Notes: a model not told the origin generated them from the letters alone. 64,000 nucleotides of DNA from Rubritalea squalenifaciens DSM 18772 (GCF_900141815.1 NZ_FQYR01000005.1:62001-126000); one strand, 5' to 3'. Counted from the first letter of the stretch, positions 1 through 9,295 are shown. Numbers and translations are program-made.

Positions 1-150
1 GGAGAAGGTGAAGATGATCTGCAGTACGGCCATGGTGCCAATACCAAGGCGGTTGATAGAGCGTACTTTGTCATTGCTGGGTGTTTCTTCCACCAAGCTT
101 GTATCTTCGTCCGGTGCGTTGTCGGCAGGTTTGGAAGTGTCTTCAGCCAT
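1..150 (-). CDS. N-terminus of a Gld-type ABC exporter auxiliary protein (partial)
   Basis: Only the first 50 codons are inside the window; the frame is open to the left edge. It begins MAEDTSKPADNAPDE, an acidic, Pro/Asp-rich cytoplasmic stretch, followed from about residue 33 by a hydrophobic start of a membrane helix (LGIGTMAVLQIIFTFS). The start lies 6 bp after the stop of the ABC-2 permease gene, so the two are co-transcribed. In Bacteroidetes and Verrucomicrobia a GldF-like permease is commonly followed by a GldG-like substrate-binding/auxiliary protein, which is the basis for the call. The product name rests on context; the visible sequence itself is not diagnostic. Confidence 0.5.
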   Translation of the reverse strand, partial: MAEDTSKPADNAPDEDTSLVEETPSNDKVRSINRLGIGTMAVLQIIFTFS

Positions 151-156
151 ATGGGA

Positions 157-909
157 TCAGTGTTTCCAGCGTCTGTAGTCGACGATGTGGTGGGTAAGAA
201 TCAGTGTGAAAACGGCCATGGAAAGGTGGTAGGCCACCGGGCGTAGATCTACGAGGCCACGAGAGAAGTAGGCGATGTGCTCCTGGACAGCCATGTAGTG
301 GAAGATCACTGCTCCCTGGAAGGAGTCACCGGCGATCATGGGGATGTAGCCCAGGAAGAGGTGGAAGGCGAGGGCGCCAAAGGTGATGATGGCGGCGATG
401 ATCTGGCTGGAGGTCAGGGCGGAGGCCAAGATGCCTACTGCGGTGAAAAAGCTGCCAATCAGGGAGAGGATCAGGAAAGTACCGATGATGTCTCCGTTCG
501 TGACTGGTGGCGCGGTGCCAGTGACCCATTCGAAAATATGCAGCTGCAGGTAGACTGGGATCCAGAGGCAGAGGTAGAAGGTGTAGGAGGAAAGGTACTT
601 GGAGAGGACCACCTGCCAGGTGGTGACAGGGGCGGTGAGGAGGTTCTCTAGGGTGCCGCTTTTCTCTTCCTCGGCCAGCTGTTTCATCGTGATCAGCGGA
701 AACAGGAACAGGAAGTAGATCCAGAAAATGAAAGTCGTGAAAATGGAGGAGAGGATGTTCGCCTGTACCGGGGCCTTCTCGTATTGCTCGAGCACGGAGG
801 AAAGCGAAAGTCCCTGAAGCAGTATGACGAACGCAAACACTACCCAACCAAATGGTGTCAGGAAGAAGTGTTTGAGCTCTTTTTTGTAGAGAATGATGAG
901 GGTGCGCAT
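157..909 (-). CDS. ABC-2 type transporter permease, GldF-like
   Basis: A 250-residue inner-membrane permease with about six hydrophobic segments (roughly residues 18-38, 56-76, 105-122, 140-165, 168-190 and 226-244). After the second segment sits the motif EEEKSGTLENLLTAPV, the conserved E-x2-G-T-x-E-x-LL signature of ABC-2 permeases of the GldF/NosY group. It would form the export channel for an ABC ATPase that is not in the window (expected upstream or elsewhere). The downstream gene starts 6 bp later. The substrate cannot be told from the sequence; gliding itself should not be assumed, since such permeases are widespread in non-gliding bacteria. Confidence 0.85.
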   Translation of the reverse strand: MRTLIILYKKELKHFFLTPFGWVVFAFVILLQGLSLSSVLEQYEKAPVQANILSSIFTTFIFWIYFLFLFPLITMKQLAEEEKSGTLENLLTAPVTTWQVVLSKYLSSYTFYLCLWIPVYLQLHIFEWVTGTAPPVTNGDIIGTFLILSLIGSFFTAVGILASALTSSQIIAAIITFGALAFHLFLGYIPMIAGDSFQGAVIFHYMAVQEHIAYFSRGLVDLRPVAYHLSMAVFTLILTHHIVDYRRWKH

Positions 910-1032
910 GATAGAAGACTGCTGGGCAAAGTGGTAGGACGTAACGACGGGGATTCCAAGGATTTAGTTACAGTCTGGACAGATTCCGTGAAAGAAACGT
1001 CCGTGAGGCGCGTGAATGTCTGAAATTAGGGT

Positions 1033-1066
1033 AAAAAAATGAGGCATCCTCTTGGGAGGATGCCTC
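1033..1066 (-). terminator. Rho-independent terminator of rpsU
   Basis: A 10-11 bp stem (GAGGCATCCTC pairing with its complement around a short CTTGG-side loop, 1041-1066) is followed on the minus strand by seven T (the A-run at 1033-1039). It sits 33 bp after the rpsU stop. Confidence 0.9.
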
Positions 1067-1098
1067 GGGAAAGCTTAGACCTGAACGCTTAAAGTGAT

Positions 1099-1347
1099 TT
1101 ATGCTTCGTTTTGCTTAGCTTCTTTAGCTGCAGCAGCGGCTGCGTCCTGGGATGGGCTAGTGTAGCGGAAGCGCTGACGATTGCGCTTGGAAGCGGTGCG
1201 CGCCTTACGCTGGGAGCGCTGGGTAGGAGTTTCGAAAGAACGACGACGGCGCATTTCTTCGAGAATGCCTTCGTTGTCGAGCATTGATTTGAGGCGCTTG
1301 AGGGCGCGATCTACTGGTTCTCCTTTGCTAAGTGTTACTCCACGCAT
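1099..1347 (-). CDS. rpsU: 30S ribosomal protein S21
   Basis: An 82-residue basic protein starting MRGVTLSKGEPVDRALKRLK and containing MRRRRSFETPTQRSQRK, the typical bS21 core (basic helix rich in Arg/Lys and the ETP motif). bS21 joins the small subunit late and helps initiation by contacting the anti-Shine-Dalgarno region of 16S rRNA. The C-terminus is extended beyond the usual ~60-70 residues by an Ala-rich tail ending AAAAAKEAKQNEA. It is a monocistronic gene: a strong terminator follows, and about 135 bp separates its start from the end of the VanZ-like gene. Confidence 0.95.
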   Translation of the reverse strand: MRGVTLSKGEPVDRALKRLKSMLDNEGILEEMRRRRSFETPTQRSQRKARTASKRNRQRFRYTSPSQDAAAAAAKEAKQNEA

Positions 1348-1483
1348 AATTTTAAACGTTGTAATGGTTGTTCAGGTCGGGGCGCGGAAGCTAGTGTTAA
1401 GACGGGGATATGTCAAGTATGGGGATGGAAAATTTTAAAGCGTGTCTAAAATTTTATGCGCTGCATTTGTGGAGTTTTGAGGG

Positions 1484-1936
1484 TCAGTCGCTTGCGGTGG
1501 CTCGGTCAAGGGGCTCTGCGGGGCGGCGCTTGTAGGGCTGCAGGAGTGAAATGGTGCCCAGGGCGCCACAAAGGGAGCCGCTGATGTCCGCCAGCCAGTC
1601 GTAGGGGTCATTGCCGCTGCGTCCTGGGGTGAAGGTCTGATGGTATTCGTCGATCGCGCCGACAGTGGCGCCGAGTGCCGTGACGATGAGGATGACTGCG
1701 GCCTTCGAGAGGGCGGGGTGTTTCAGTCTGATCCAGGAGCTGACGAAGATGGCTCCGAGTCCAAAATAGCCAAAGTGGGCGATTTTGTCGAAGTGGGGGA
1801 TTTCCGGCCCGTGAGGAGTATTCGTATTTCTGGAGGATAGAAACCAGAGAGTGACAAACCAGACGCCCCAGAGGATGATCCAGAATCTGGGGCGTTTGGG
1901 TAGAAGTGTCTGGATGCGCTCCAGCAATCCTCTCAT
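1484..1936 (-). CDS. VanZ-like family membrane protein
   Basis: A 150-residue protein with four predicted membrane helices and the VanZ-family signature: an early W/S-rich helix end, the FDKIAHFGYFGLGA motif after helix 1, and the conserved DEYHQTFTPGRSGNDPYDWLADISGS block before the last helix (quoted in part; key residues are D-E-x-H-Q and D-x-x-D). Many such proteins are of unknown function; only VanZ itself is linked to teicoplanin resistance, so no resistance should be inferred. The start is 5 bp downstream of the antitoxin stop, so it is probably transcribed from the same message as the toxin-antitoxin pair. Confidence 0.8.
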   Translation of the reverse strand: MRGLLERIQTLLPKRPRFWIILWGVWFVTLWFLSSRNTNTPHGPEIPHFDKIAHFGYFGLGAIFVSSWIRLKHPALSKAAVILIVTALGATVGAIDEYHQTFTPGRSGNDPYDWLADISGSLCGALGTISLLQPYKRRPAEPLDRATASD

Positions 1937-1940
1937 GGGT

Positions 1941-2219
1941 TTATTGTTCGGTTTTGCGAATTTCTTCCTCCAGTCTTTCAGAGAGCCATTGCTTCATCAT
2001 GGACTGATAGTTGAGATAGCGTGAGCGAGCCATACGCTTGATGCGGGAGAGCATGCGGGGGTCGAAACGCAAGGTGATGGTAGTGGATTCACGGGAGTCT
2101 GGCTCGTGGAGGGAGCCGATCATGAGTCTGGCATCCAGCTCATGCTTGTCCCAGAAGTCGGCTTCTTCCTGTTCATCTTCAAAATCGGGAAGATCTGACC
2201 AGTTGGTGATAATGTTCAT
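1941..2219 (-). CDS. BrnA/CopG-like antitoxin
   Basis: A 92-residue protein. Its C-terminal half carries a ribbon-helix-helix-like segment (TTITLRFDPRMLSRIKRMAR, residues about 46-65, followed by a Tyr- and Gln-rich helix and KQWLSERL) typical of the CopG-type antitoxins of BrnTA modules. The N-terminus is acidic (FEDEQEEADFWDKHE), as expected for the part that wraps the toxin. It lies 24 bp behind the toxin gene, in the toxin-first order usual for BrnTA. Such antitoxins normally bind their own promoter and repress the operon; this is family knowledge, not seen here. Confidence 0.7.
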   Translation of the reverse strand: MNIITNWSDLPDFEDEQEEADFWDKHELDARLMIGSLHEPDSRESTTITLRFDPRMLSRIKRMARSRYLNYQSMMKQWLSERLEEEIRKTEQ

Positions 2220-2243
2220 GAAAAAAATTCAGGCGGTTCGGGA

Positions 2244-2522
2244 TTATTTGTACTCGGCGTAGCGGCGGTCATAAAAGCGCTTCTCGCCCTCGGTCATCTC
2301 GCGAACGGCGACCACGCGTGCTTTCTTGCCATCTGTTGAGAATGCTAGGAAGAGGTAGCGGTCTCCTACGGTGCGGCCCAGCATGTAGTAGCGGGATTCG
2401 CCGTCAGTGCGCTCGTTGTCCGGCAAAAAGCGCACGGTGAATGGATCCTCGAGTACTTCCTCGAGTTCGCGCGGCTTAAATTTCTTCAGGTCTATACAGA
2501 CGTCAATAAGGTCGAGTTCCAT
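2244..2522 (-). CDS. BrnT-like ribonuclease toxin
   Basis: A 92-residue protein ending VREMTEGEKRFYDRRYAEYK, matching the R-x-M-T-x-x-E-K-x-x-Y end of the BrnT toxin family (RelE-like fold, translation-inhibiting RNase). The middle (YYMLGRTVGDRYLFLAFSTDG) fits the beta-strand core. The N-terminal KH-type motif of classical BrnT is not obvious; instead there is ELDLIDVCIDLKKF. The gene comes first in the operon, before the BrnA-like gene. The function is inferred from the family ending and the partner gene; divergence at the N-terminus leaves some doubt about activity. Confidence 0.65.
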   Translation of the reverse strand: MELDLIDVCIDLKKFKPRELEEVLEDPFTVRFLPDNERTDGESRYYMLGRTVGDRYLFLAFSTDGKKARVVAVREMTEGEKRFYDRRYAEYK

Positions 2523-2639
2523 GATTGTGGGTAACTGCTGGTGTGACTAAATCATATCCCAGCGGATTGGACACGGTTTTTCTGAGTATGTAGGATTTGG
2601 CGTTAGAGTGAAGCAGGAACTACACATTTGTTAAATTTC

Positions 2640-2809
2640 CTAGTCCTAAAGTCAAGGTCCTGCTGGGCCGTGCAGGGGTCCAGCTAGGGGGAATCTTAAG
2701 GAATTGTCTAAGAATTTGTAATGTGCCCAGTATCTACAGGGTTTCACCTTGACCCTGTGGGGGATGCTCCCTAGCTTCTGCGCGTTGCGCCAAAAAGGCG
2801 TGTCTATCT
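2640..2809 (+). promoter_or_regulatory. GC-rich possible structured leader of sucC
   Basis: The 287-bp gap before sucC becomes GC-rich from about 2640. It contains a clear hairpin, ACAGGGT (2736-2742) pairing with ACCCTGT (2752-2758), and a second C/G-rich stretch at 2655-2695. No Shine-Dalgarno-like sequence is evident just before the ATG at 2810. I do not recognise a known riboswitch; this may be an untranslated leader or simply the promoter region. Confidence 0.25.
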
Positions 2810-3994
2810 ATGAACATTCACGAGTATCAAGCCAAAGAGCTGTTCGAGAAGTTCGGCGTGCCAAGCCCAAAAGGTATTGTGGCCAGCACAGCTGAAGAAG
2901 CGGGAGCCGCCGCCAAAACTATTGGCGGAAGCGACCTAGTCGTCAAAGCCCAGGTTCACGCAGGTGGACGCGGTAAGGGGACTTTCAAAAACGGATTCAA
3001 AGGTGGTGTACACCTTTCAGACACTCCAGAGAAAATCCAGGAACTTGCCGGTCAGATGCTTGGTCAGGTTCTCGTTACCCACCAGACTGGTGAAGAGGGT
3101 CGCCTTGTAAGCAAGGTTATGGTTGCTGAGGGTGTAGACATCGAGCGTGAGCTCTACCTCGCTATCCTTATGGACCGTGGCACAGCCCGTCCAGTGATCG
3201 TGGCTTCCACCGAAGGTGGCATGGACATTGAGGAAGTTGCTGAGAAGACTCCAGAGAAGATCCTTCGCCAGTTCATCCACCCGCTCAATGGCCTTCAGCC
3301 ATTCGAAATCCGCAAGCTCGCTGCTGCACTCAAGCTCTCCGGAGACCAGGCCAAGCAGTTCGGCAAGCTTCTCAAGAATCTTTTCACTCTTTTCATCAAG
3401 TGTGACTGCGACATGGTTGAAATCAACCCACTCGTTGTAACACCTGCTGGTGATGTGCTCGCTCTCGACGCCAAGTTCGGCTTCGACGATAACGCACTCT
3501 ACCGTCACCCAGAGATCGTGGAAATGCGCGACACCACCGAGGAAGATCCTCGTGAAGTGGAAGCATCCAAGTTCGATCTGAACTACATCGGTCTCGACGG
3601 TAACATCGCTTGCCTTGTGAACGGTGCTGGTCTTGCCATGGCTACCATGGATATCATCAAGCACTGTGGTGGTGAGCCAGCCAACTTCCTCGATGTAGGT
3701 GGTGGCGCTACCAAGGAGCAGGTTTCCGCAGCATTCAAGATCATCCTTTCCGACCCTAACGTGGAAGGCATTCTCGTGAATATCTTCGGTGGTATCATGC
3801 AGTGTGACATCATTGCTGAGGGTATCCTCGCTGCCGCAGCTGAGCTCGAGCTCACTATCCCACTCGTTGTTCGCCTTGAAGGTACCAACGTTGCCAAGGG
3901 TAAGGAGCTGATCGCTAACTCCGACCTCGCTGTAATTTCCGCAGACAACCTCAACGATGCAGCCGAGAAGATCGTCGCAGCTGTGAAGGGCTAA
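2810..3994 (+). CDS. sucC: Succinyl-CoA synthetase (ADP-forming) beta subunit
   Basis: A 394-residue protein, standard length for SucC. It opens [18 protein letters not shown] and has an ATP-grasp domain (residues ~1-240; [14 protein letters not shown] binds nucleotide, EINPLVV holds a metal ligand) and a C-terminal CoA-ligase domain with FLDVGGGA and [10 protein letters not shown]. It makes ATP (or GTP) by substrate-level phosphorylation while turning succinyl-CoA into succinate in the TCA cycle, as a complex with SucD, whose gene follows 28 bp later. Codon use is strongly biased to C-ending codons, as in highly expressed genes. Confidence 0.97.
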   Translation: MNIHEYQAKELFEKFGVPSPKGIVASTAEEAGAAAKTIGGSDLVVKAQVHAGGRGKGTFKNGFKGGVHLSDTPEKIQELAGQMLGQVLVTHQTGEEGRLVSKVMVAEGVDIERELYLAILMDRGTARPVIVASTEGGMDIEEVAEKTPEKILRQFIHPLNGLQPFEIRKLAAALKLSGDQAKQFGKLLKNLFTLFIKCDCDMVEINPLVVTPAGDVLALDAKFGFDDNALYRHPEIVEMRDTTEEDPREVEASKFDLNYIGLDGNIACLVNGAGLAMATMDIIKHCGGEPANFLDVGGGATKEQVSAAFKIILSDPNVEGILVNIFGGIMQCDIIAEGILAAAAELELTIPLVVRLEGTNVAKGKELIANSDLAVISADNLNDAAEKIVAAVKG

Positions 3995-4022
3995 TTTCTA
4001 ACCGATAACATTTTAAACTATT

Positions 4023-4913
4023 ATGGCTATTCTAGTAGATGAAAACACCAAGGTACTCGTTCAGGGTATCACTGGTGGCTTCGGTGGTAAGCACGCACAG
4101 CTTTCCATCGACTACGGTACTCAGATCGTGGCTGGTGTGACTCCTGGTAAAGGTGGTCAGACTTTCGGCGAGAAGACTCCTATTTTCGACACCGTTTCCG
4201 ACGCTGCCAAAGAGACTGGCGCGACTGTTTCCGCAATCTTCGTTCCTCCTCCGTTCGCTGCTGACGCGATCCTTGAGGCGGTTGACGCTGAACTTGATCT
4301 CGTAATTGCAATCACTGAGGGTATCCCAGTGGCTGACATGATGCGCGTGAAGGCTGCAATGGCTGAGTCCAAGACTCGCCTCATCGGTCCTAACTGCCCG
4401 GGTATCGTAACTCCTGGCCACGGTGAGAACTCCCACGGTGGTTGCCGTATCGGTATCGCCCCTGGTTACATCCACAAGCGTGGTAACGTAGGTGTGGTTT
4501 CCCGTTCCGGTACACTTACTTACGAGGCAGTTTACCAGCTTACTCAGCTTGGTTACGGTCAGTCCACATGCGTTGGTATCGGTGGTGACCCAATCAACGG
4601 TACTTCCCACCTCGACGTTCTCAAGATGTTCAACGAGGACCCAGAGACAGAAGCAATCATCATGATCGGTGAGATCGGTGGTAATGCTGAAGCTGAGGCT
4701 GCACGTTGGGCCAAGGACAACTGCAAGAAGCCTATCGCCGGTTTCATCGCAGGTGCTACAGCGCCTCCAGGACGCCGCATGGGCCACGCTGGTGCGATCG
4801 TTGGCGGTGCTGATGACACAGCTGAAGCCAAGAAGGCGATCCTCCGTGAGTGCGGCATCGCTGTTTCCGAGACTCCGTCCGACATGGGCAAGACTCTCGT
4901 CAGCATGCTCTAA
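4023..4913 (+). CDS. sucD: Succinyl-CoA synthetase alpha subunit
   Basis: A 296-residue protein with an N-terminal CoA-binding Rossmann domain ([22 protein letters not shown] around residue 123) and a C-terminal ligase domain. The phosphohistidine of the family is H255 in GHAGAIVGG. It pairs with SucC to form the TCA-cycle ligase. It is the last gene of a two-gene operon, followed by a strong terminator. Codon use is highly biased, as in sucC. Confidence 0.97.
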   Translation: MAILVDENTKVLVQGITGGFGGKHAQLSIDYGTQIVAGVTPGKGGQTFGEKTPIFDTVSDAAKETGATVSAIFVPPPFAADAILEAVDAELDLVIAITEGIPVADMMRVKAAMAESKTRLIGPNCPGIVTPGHGENSHGGCRIGIAPGYIHKRGNVGVVSRSGTLTYEAVYQLTQLGYGQSTCVGIGGDPINGTSHLDVLKMFNEDPETEAIIMIGEIGGNAEAEAARWAKDNCKKPIAGFIAGATAPPGRRMGHAGAIVGGADDTAEAKKAILRECGIAVSETPSDMGKTLVSML

Positions 4914-4938
4914 TCTCGTCAGAGACCTAGTACATTTT

Positions 4939-4974
4939 AAAAGCGTCCTTGTTACGGCAAGGACGCTTTTTTTG
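4939..4974 (+). terminator. Rho-independent terminator of sucCD
   Basis: A 13-bp perfect stem (AAAAGCGTCCTTG / CAAGGACGCTTTT) with a 6-nt loop, running into a T-tract. It ends the sucCD transcript 26 bp after sucD. Confidence 0.92.
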
Positions 4975-5012
4975 TGACCCAGTTCTATATCGGTGTGCTA
5001 TAGAATGGCGGT

Positions 5013-6032
5013 ATGGGAATTTTTGAACGTTACCTATCGCTGTGGGTCGGGCTTTGCATTGTAGCTGGTGTGCTATTGGGGAATGTCTTCCCGGATGCCT
5101 TCGGAGTCATTGCTGGTGTCGAGTGGGCGCATGTGAACCTGGTGGTCGCAGCGCTGATCTGGATCATGATTTACCCGATGATGGTGCAGGTGGATTTCCG
5201 CGCGATTAAGGATGTGGGCAAGGCTCCGCGGGGATTGGTGCTCACCTTGGTGATGAACTGGCTGATCAAGCCGTTTACGATGGCTGCAATCGGGGCTTTG
5301 TTCTTCAGGGTCTTGTTTGTGGACTGGGTGCAGCCGGATAAGGCTTCTGAGTATATCGCGGGCATGATTTTGTTAGGTGTGGCTCCCTGTACGGCGATGG
5401 TCTTTGTGTGGAGTCAGCTCACCAAGGGGGATGCGAATTACACGCTGGTACAGGTCTCAGTGAACGATGTGATCATGGTATTTGCCTTTGCACCTATCGC
5501 TGGAATGCTGTTAGGGATTACTAATATCGAAGTGCCTTGGGAGACATTGTTCCTCTCGGTGGTTTTGTACGTGGTGATACCACTAGTAGCGGGATGGCTG
5601 ACGAGGCGGCATCTGGAAAAGAAACATGCGGATCATGCGATCGAGAAATTTTTGTCGCAGATCAAGCCGTGGTCTATTGTTGGGTTGTTAGGGACGGTGG
5701 TGCTGCTGTTCGGCTTTCAGGCGCAAACGATCCTGGGTCAGCCGGAGACTGTGGTGCTGATTGCCATTCCTTTGCTCATTCAGACCTATGGGATCTTTGC
5801 GATTTCGTACTTCGTGGCAAAGCGGATGAAGCTCAGGCATAAGGTGGCGGCACCCGCCTGCATGATCAGTACCTCGAACTTCTTTGAGCTGGCCGTGGCC
5901 GTGGCGATTTCCCTTTTTGGCCTGCACTCAGGAGCGGCCTTGGCCACGGTCGTGGGGGTCTTGGTTGAGGTGCCGGTGATGCTTTCTCTGGTGCATTTCG
6001 CGAACAAGACCCGACATTGGTTTGCCGAGTAA
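5013..6032 (+). CDS. acr3: ACR3-family arsenite efflux permease
   Basis: A 339-residue inner-membrane protein with about ten hydrophobic helices, the usual ACR3 length. Diagnostic pieces are [11 protein letters not shown] in the second helix region and [15 protein letters not shown], which holds the conserved Cys of helix 4 needed for arsenite (and sometimes antimonite) export. It acts as a proton-coupled secondary exporter of As(III). Unlike most arsenic loci there is no arsR repressor or arsC reductase next to it, so it stands alone after sucCD. Confidence 0.92.
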   Translation: MGIFERYLSLWVGLCIVAGVLLGNVFPDAFGVIAGVEWAHVNLVVAALIWIMIYPMMVQVDFRAIKDVGKAPRGLVLTLVMNWLIKPFTMAAIGALFFRVLFVDWVQPDKASEYIAGMILLGVAPCTAMVFVWSQLTKGDANYTLVQVSVNDVIMVFAFAPIAGMLLGITNIEVPWETLFLSVVLYVVIPLVAGWLTRRHLEKKHADHAIEKFLSQIKPWSIVGLLGTVVLLFGFQAQTILGQPETVVLIAIPLLIQTYGIFAISYFVAKRMKLRHKVAAPACMISTSNFFELAVAVAISLFGLHSGAALATVVGVLVEVPVMLSLVHFANKTRHWFAE

Positions 6033-6071
6033 AAAGAAAAAGCCCCGTGAGCTAGTAGCTGCACGGGGCTT
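6031..6071 (-). terminator. Terminator between acr3 and the GH31 gene
   Basis: A 10-bp stem (AAGCCCCGTG 6040-6049 / CACGGGGCTT 6062-6071). On the minus strand it is followed by TTTCTTTTT, so it mainly ends the GH31 transcript. On the plus strand it lies 7 bp after the acr3 stop and could also act there, although no T-run follows. Confidence 0.8.
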
Positions 6072-6094
6072 GAGATTTGTGTTTGGCTGGTAGC

Positions 6095-9000
6095 TTATTC
6101 GCTGCCCTTGCGGATCAGCTTGGCGTCTACCCAGTCACCGTGGTCGTTGGCGTTGTCGTCATCAACTGGGAGGAGTACGAGCTTGAGCTCTTTGACTCCC
6201 TTGATGTTGAGCTCCATGAGCTGCTTGATGCTTTTGCCGTCCTGCTCAGGGGACTCGAAGATCAGCTTGCCGTCGCCATAGACGCGGAACATGACGGAAC
6301 CGCCATCGCCGACTTCGTCATCCATGCCCACGTGGCCTTTGAGGACATCCCAGCTGCCGTCGAGCGTGTAAACGATCTCGGAGCCGGAGAGTGCGCCAAT
6401 GCCTTTCTTATAGGTCTGCTCGTTCACACTGAGTGTTTTGCCTCCGATAGACTTGTCGTTGTTGAACTTGCCTTTGCTGGAGCTTGGCTTGAGGTCACTG
6501 AGGTAGGCAACTTCGTCAGCCAATGGCTTGGCGTTGAGGTCCTGAGTGAGGTCGAACTCGGCTGCGGCAGCGTGCGGGTTGTTGCCGTGTGAGTTGAGGA
6601 TCTTCAGGTGGACGTATTCACCCCAAGTGGTCGGGAATTTCACCTTCTGGAGATCTGTCTCCTTGGTGAAGGATCCCTTGGCTACTTGCTTGCCGAGGTC
6701 TTCAGGTGAGCGGCTCACATAGATCTCGTAGTCTTTCAGCATGCCATTGCCACCGTTTGCACGTGGCAGGTAGTGGAAGCTATTGACCGCATAGAGCCCA
6801 CCCATGTCGATGGTGACCTCGTATGGGAATTTGCCTGGATCCTTCTTGCCGTAGTTAGAGTGCCACATGGTCTCTGCTGTGCCGTCGAAGGCATTGGAGA
6901 TTGGGCTGTTGCTATGCTGTGAAGACGCCTTGGCCAGAATCTGAGTCTTGTCGATATCTGGAGTAACCTCTGGTACTGGGTATGCTGGAGATGGCTCGAT
7001 CTTAATGGACTCATCCACATCGATCTTCACGAGTACGCTCTCATTGGTCGGTAGACGGTGAAGTCTGGCGTGGATGACGCCACGTTTGTCTTCCTTGTCA
7101 TAGTACCAGCTGGCAAGTGAGTTGCTGTATGTCCCAGACTCGGTGAGCTCAAGGAGAGGTTCTCCGTTCACGGTGATGGAAGTTGGTTTCGCCTCGCAGT
7201 GGATCTGGAACTGATAGACGCGGCTTTCCAGCTTGCCGTCGAACTCGCCCTTGAGTGGTCCGAGGTCGATGGTGATGTCGCCAGCCTTGTCGTTAGTAGG
7301 AGCGGAAACCTTGATGAGCTGCTTTGCGAATTCACCCTTCTGGTATTCCTTGGTGAGGCCGTCATCCTCGTAGAGTTCGAACTCGCTCTCACCGTGTGGA
7401 TAGATGTCGAAGGTGAGTGGGTCCTTTGGCTTCTGGTTGTTGTAGAGCATCTCCGGGTACATCGGGATGATGGCACCAGCCTTGATGATCAGAGGCAGCT
7501 TCTCCAGTGGAGCCGGGTAGGCGTCGATGGTGGTCGGGCCTGTCACGCGGCGGCCGTCCCAGTAATCCACCCAGTTGCCTTCCGGCAGGTAGATGTCTTC
7601 CTTGCGCCAGCCTTTGTTGATCTTGGTGCTGGTGTAGACGGGGGCTACGAGAATGGACTCACCGAGCATGTATTGGTGCTGGGTGCTGGTGTCGTAGGTC
7701 TTCTTGTCTTCCGGGAATTCCCAGAGCATGCCGCGAACGATAGGCGCGCCTGTGTCCCAAGCCTCACGGGTGTACTTGTACATGTACGGGGTGAGACGCA
7801 TTTTGAGCTTAAGATAGTCTCGGTTGATAGAGCGGTAGGGTTCCTCATAGGACCATGGGCTCTTGTTCACGTTAGACCAGCCGTTCATGGCATAGAGCAC
7901 TGGAGTGAAGCACTTCCACTGCAGGTCACGTGTGTAAGTCTCAGGGCTGCCGCCGAAAATGCCGTCCACATCTGTGGTGGCGTATGCCTGGCCAGACATG
8001 CCGGAGCCGATGAGAGTAGGGATGTGGTAACGAATGAGGTCCCAGGATCCGTATTGGTCGCCAGTCCAGCAGATGGAGTAGCGTTGGGTGCCAGCCCAGC
8101 CCTGTACGGTCCAGACGAAGCCGCGGCTCTCTGAGTTGGTGGTGAGGGAGGTCCAGGCTTTCTTGTTAGCGTCGAGTGAGAACTGGTAGGCTGGGCCAGT
8201 CCAGGCGACGTCGAGCTTCTGGGCGCGAACACCAGCTGTGCCAACTTCCCATTTGGTCTGTGTGAGGTCCTTCTCTGTCCAGAGGCCTGTGTAGAAGCCG
8301 AGGGCCTTGAGGCGCTGTACCACCTCTGGAAGCTGCACATAACCACAGCCATAGCCATCGTTTGGCAGAATCCAGCCACCAGGCATGTCGTGCTTACGAT
8401 ACTGCTCGGCGAGGCGTGGAATACAGTCAGGTGTGGTTTCCACGTAGGTGCCGTCCTCATTCTTGAGTAGTTCCTTGGTCTTCTTGTCACGGGTCATGTA
8501 GGCATCTGCCTCACCGAGCTCCAGTGCCCAGATAGGGACGAAGTTTGGACGACCAGTAAACTGGGTGTAGAGGTCGACCACTCGCTTGAAGTCATCGCCC
8601 ACGAAGTAGTAGGCATCGAAGCGCTGCTCCTGGTGATCCAGTTTGATGGAGTCGGCAGCAGTGAAGTCGTAGTGACCAGGGGAGAAAGTATTGCGGAGCA
8701 CGCCGTAGCCGCGGTCGGACATGTAGAAGGGAGCCGGGTTTGGCTTGCCGCCTTCATTCCAGTTTCCGTCTGCACGGATTTCGATCTTGGTGCCTTTGTG
8801 GGTGAAGTAACCGTTCTGCTGACCACCGCCGAAGAAAGACTCGTCCTTGCTGGTGTCCAGGGTCTGGACGGTCAGCTTCTCCTCGATATCGAGAGGAGTG
8901 ACTTCTTTCCAGAGCTCTTTGCCGGCTGCGTTCTTCAGGGAGAAGGTGGAGTCGGCCTTGTTGAGGGTGAGGACTAGTTTGCTGGTCGTGAAAGTGATTT

Positions 9001-9295
9001 GGGTGTCGGTCTCCTTGACGGTGACTTTGGCGTCTTGCTTGATTTCAGGGAGCAAGATCTGAGCTTTGTCAGCGTCATTCTTCGGGTCTTCAAACTTGCC
9101 TCCTGGAGCGGCAAGAATACGGAAAACGTCGTCCCGGTAGAAGGCGACCTTGTAGGAGATGGAATTCTGGGTCTCCAGTTTGACCTCGGCACCGCCGTTT
9201 TCGACGATGCTTTTCGTGACGGCCCCGGGAGTTGCTGCCTCGGCGCCACCCATTACGAGGAGAGTGGAGAGTAAAAGTGAACTGCTGCGTTTCAT
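6095..9295 (-). CDS. Secreted GH31 family alpha-glycosidase with F5/8-type and NPCBM domains
   Basis: A 1066-residue exported enzyme. A signal peptide (residues ~1-20, ending GGAEA) is followed by the N-terminal beta domain, the GH31 barrel (about 250-600), beta-sandwich domains with the ending-loop motif LPLIIKAGAIIPMYPE, an F5/8 type C (discoidin) domain (about 775-915) and a C-terminal NPCBM-like domain (about 925-1065, VNEQTYKKGIGAL). The likely nucleophile is D362 in KLDVAW, and the acid/base is D413 in WTGDQYG. The family cleaves alpha-glucosides, xylosides or galactosides; the KLDVAWTGPAY block resembles the isomaltosyl/alpha-1,3-glucan group, but substrate remains a guess. It stands alone, without a transporter or regulator. 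Confidence 0.9.
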   Translation of the reverse strand: MKRSSSLLLSTLLVMGGAEAATPGAVTKSIVENGGAEVKLETQNSISYKVAFYRDDVFRILAAPGGKFEDPKNDADKAQILLPEIKQDAKVTVKETDTQITFTTSKLVLTLNKADSTFSLKNAAGKELWKEVTPLDIEEKLTVQTLDTSKDESFFGGGQQNGYFTHKGTKIEIRADGNWNEGGKPNPAPFYMSDRGYGVLRNTFSPGHYDFTAADSIKLDHQEQRFDAYYFVGDDFKRVVDLYTQFTGRPNFVPIWALELGEADAYMTRDKKTKELLKNEDGTYVETTPDCIPRLAEQYRKHDMPGGWILPNDGYGCGYVQLPEVVQRLKALGFYTGLWTEKDLTQTKWEVGTAGVRAQKLDVAWTGPAYQFSLDANKKAWTSLTTNSESRGFVWTVQGWAGTQRYSICWTGDQYGSWDLIRYHIPTLIGSGMSGQAYATTDVDGIFGGSPETYTRDLQWKCFTPVLYAMNGWSNVNKSPWSYEEPYRSINRDYLKLKMRLTPYMYKYTREAWDTGAPIVRGMLWEFPEDKKTYDTSTQHQYMLGESILVAPVYTSTKINKGWRKEDIYLPEGNWVDYWDGRRVTGPTTIDAYPAPLEKLPLIIKAGAIIPMYPEMLYNNQKPKDPLTFDIYPHGESEFELYEDDGLTKEYQKGEFAKQLIKVSAPTNDKAGDITIDLGPLKGEFDGKLESRVYQFQIHCEAKPTSITVNGEPLLELTESGTYSNSLASWYYDKEDKRGVIHARLHRLPTNESVLVKIDVDESIKIEPSPAYPVPEVTPDIDKTQILAKASSQHSNSPISNAFDGTAETMWHSNYGKKDPGKFPYEVTIDMGGLYAVNSFHYLPRANGGNGMLKDYEIYVSRSPEDLGKQVAKGSFTKETDLQKVKFPTTWGEYVHLKILNSHGNNPHAAAAEFDLTQDLNAKPLADEVAYLSDLKPSSSKGKFNNDKSIGGKTLSVNEQTYKKGIGALSGSEIVYTLDGSWDVLKGHVGMDDEVGDGGSVMFRVYGDGKLIFESPEQDGKSIKQLMELNIKGVKELKLVLLPVDDDNANDHGDWVDAKLIRKGSE

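Noticed and set aside
3017-3664. A long minus-strand open frame opposite sucC
   Set aside because: It mirrors the strong codon bias of sucC and has no start signal or motif of its own.
7199-8134. A 311-residue open frame on the plus strand
   Set aside because: It lies wholly antisense to the GH31 catalytic domain, has no recognisable motif, and is explained by the codon bias of that gene.
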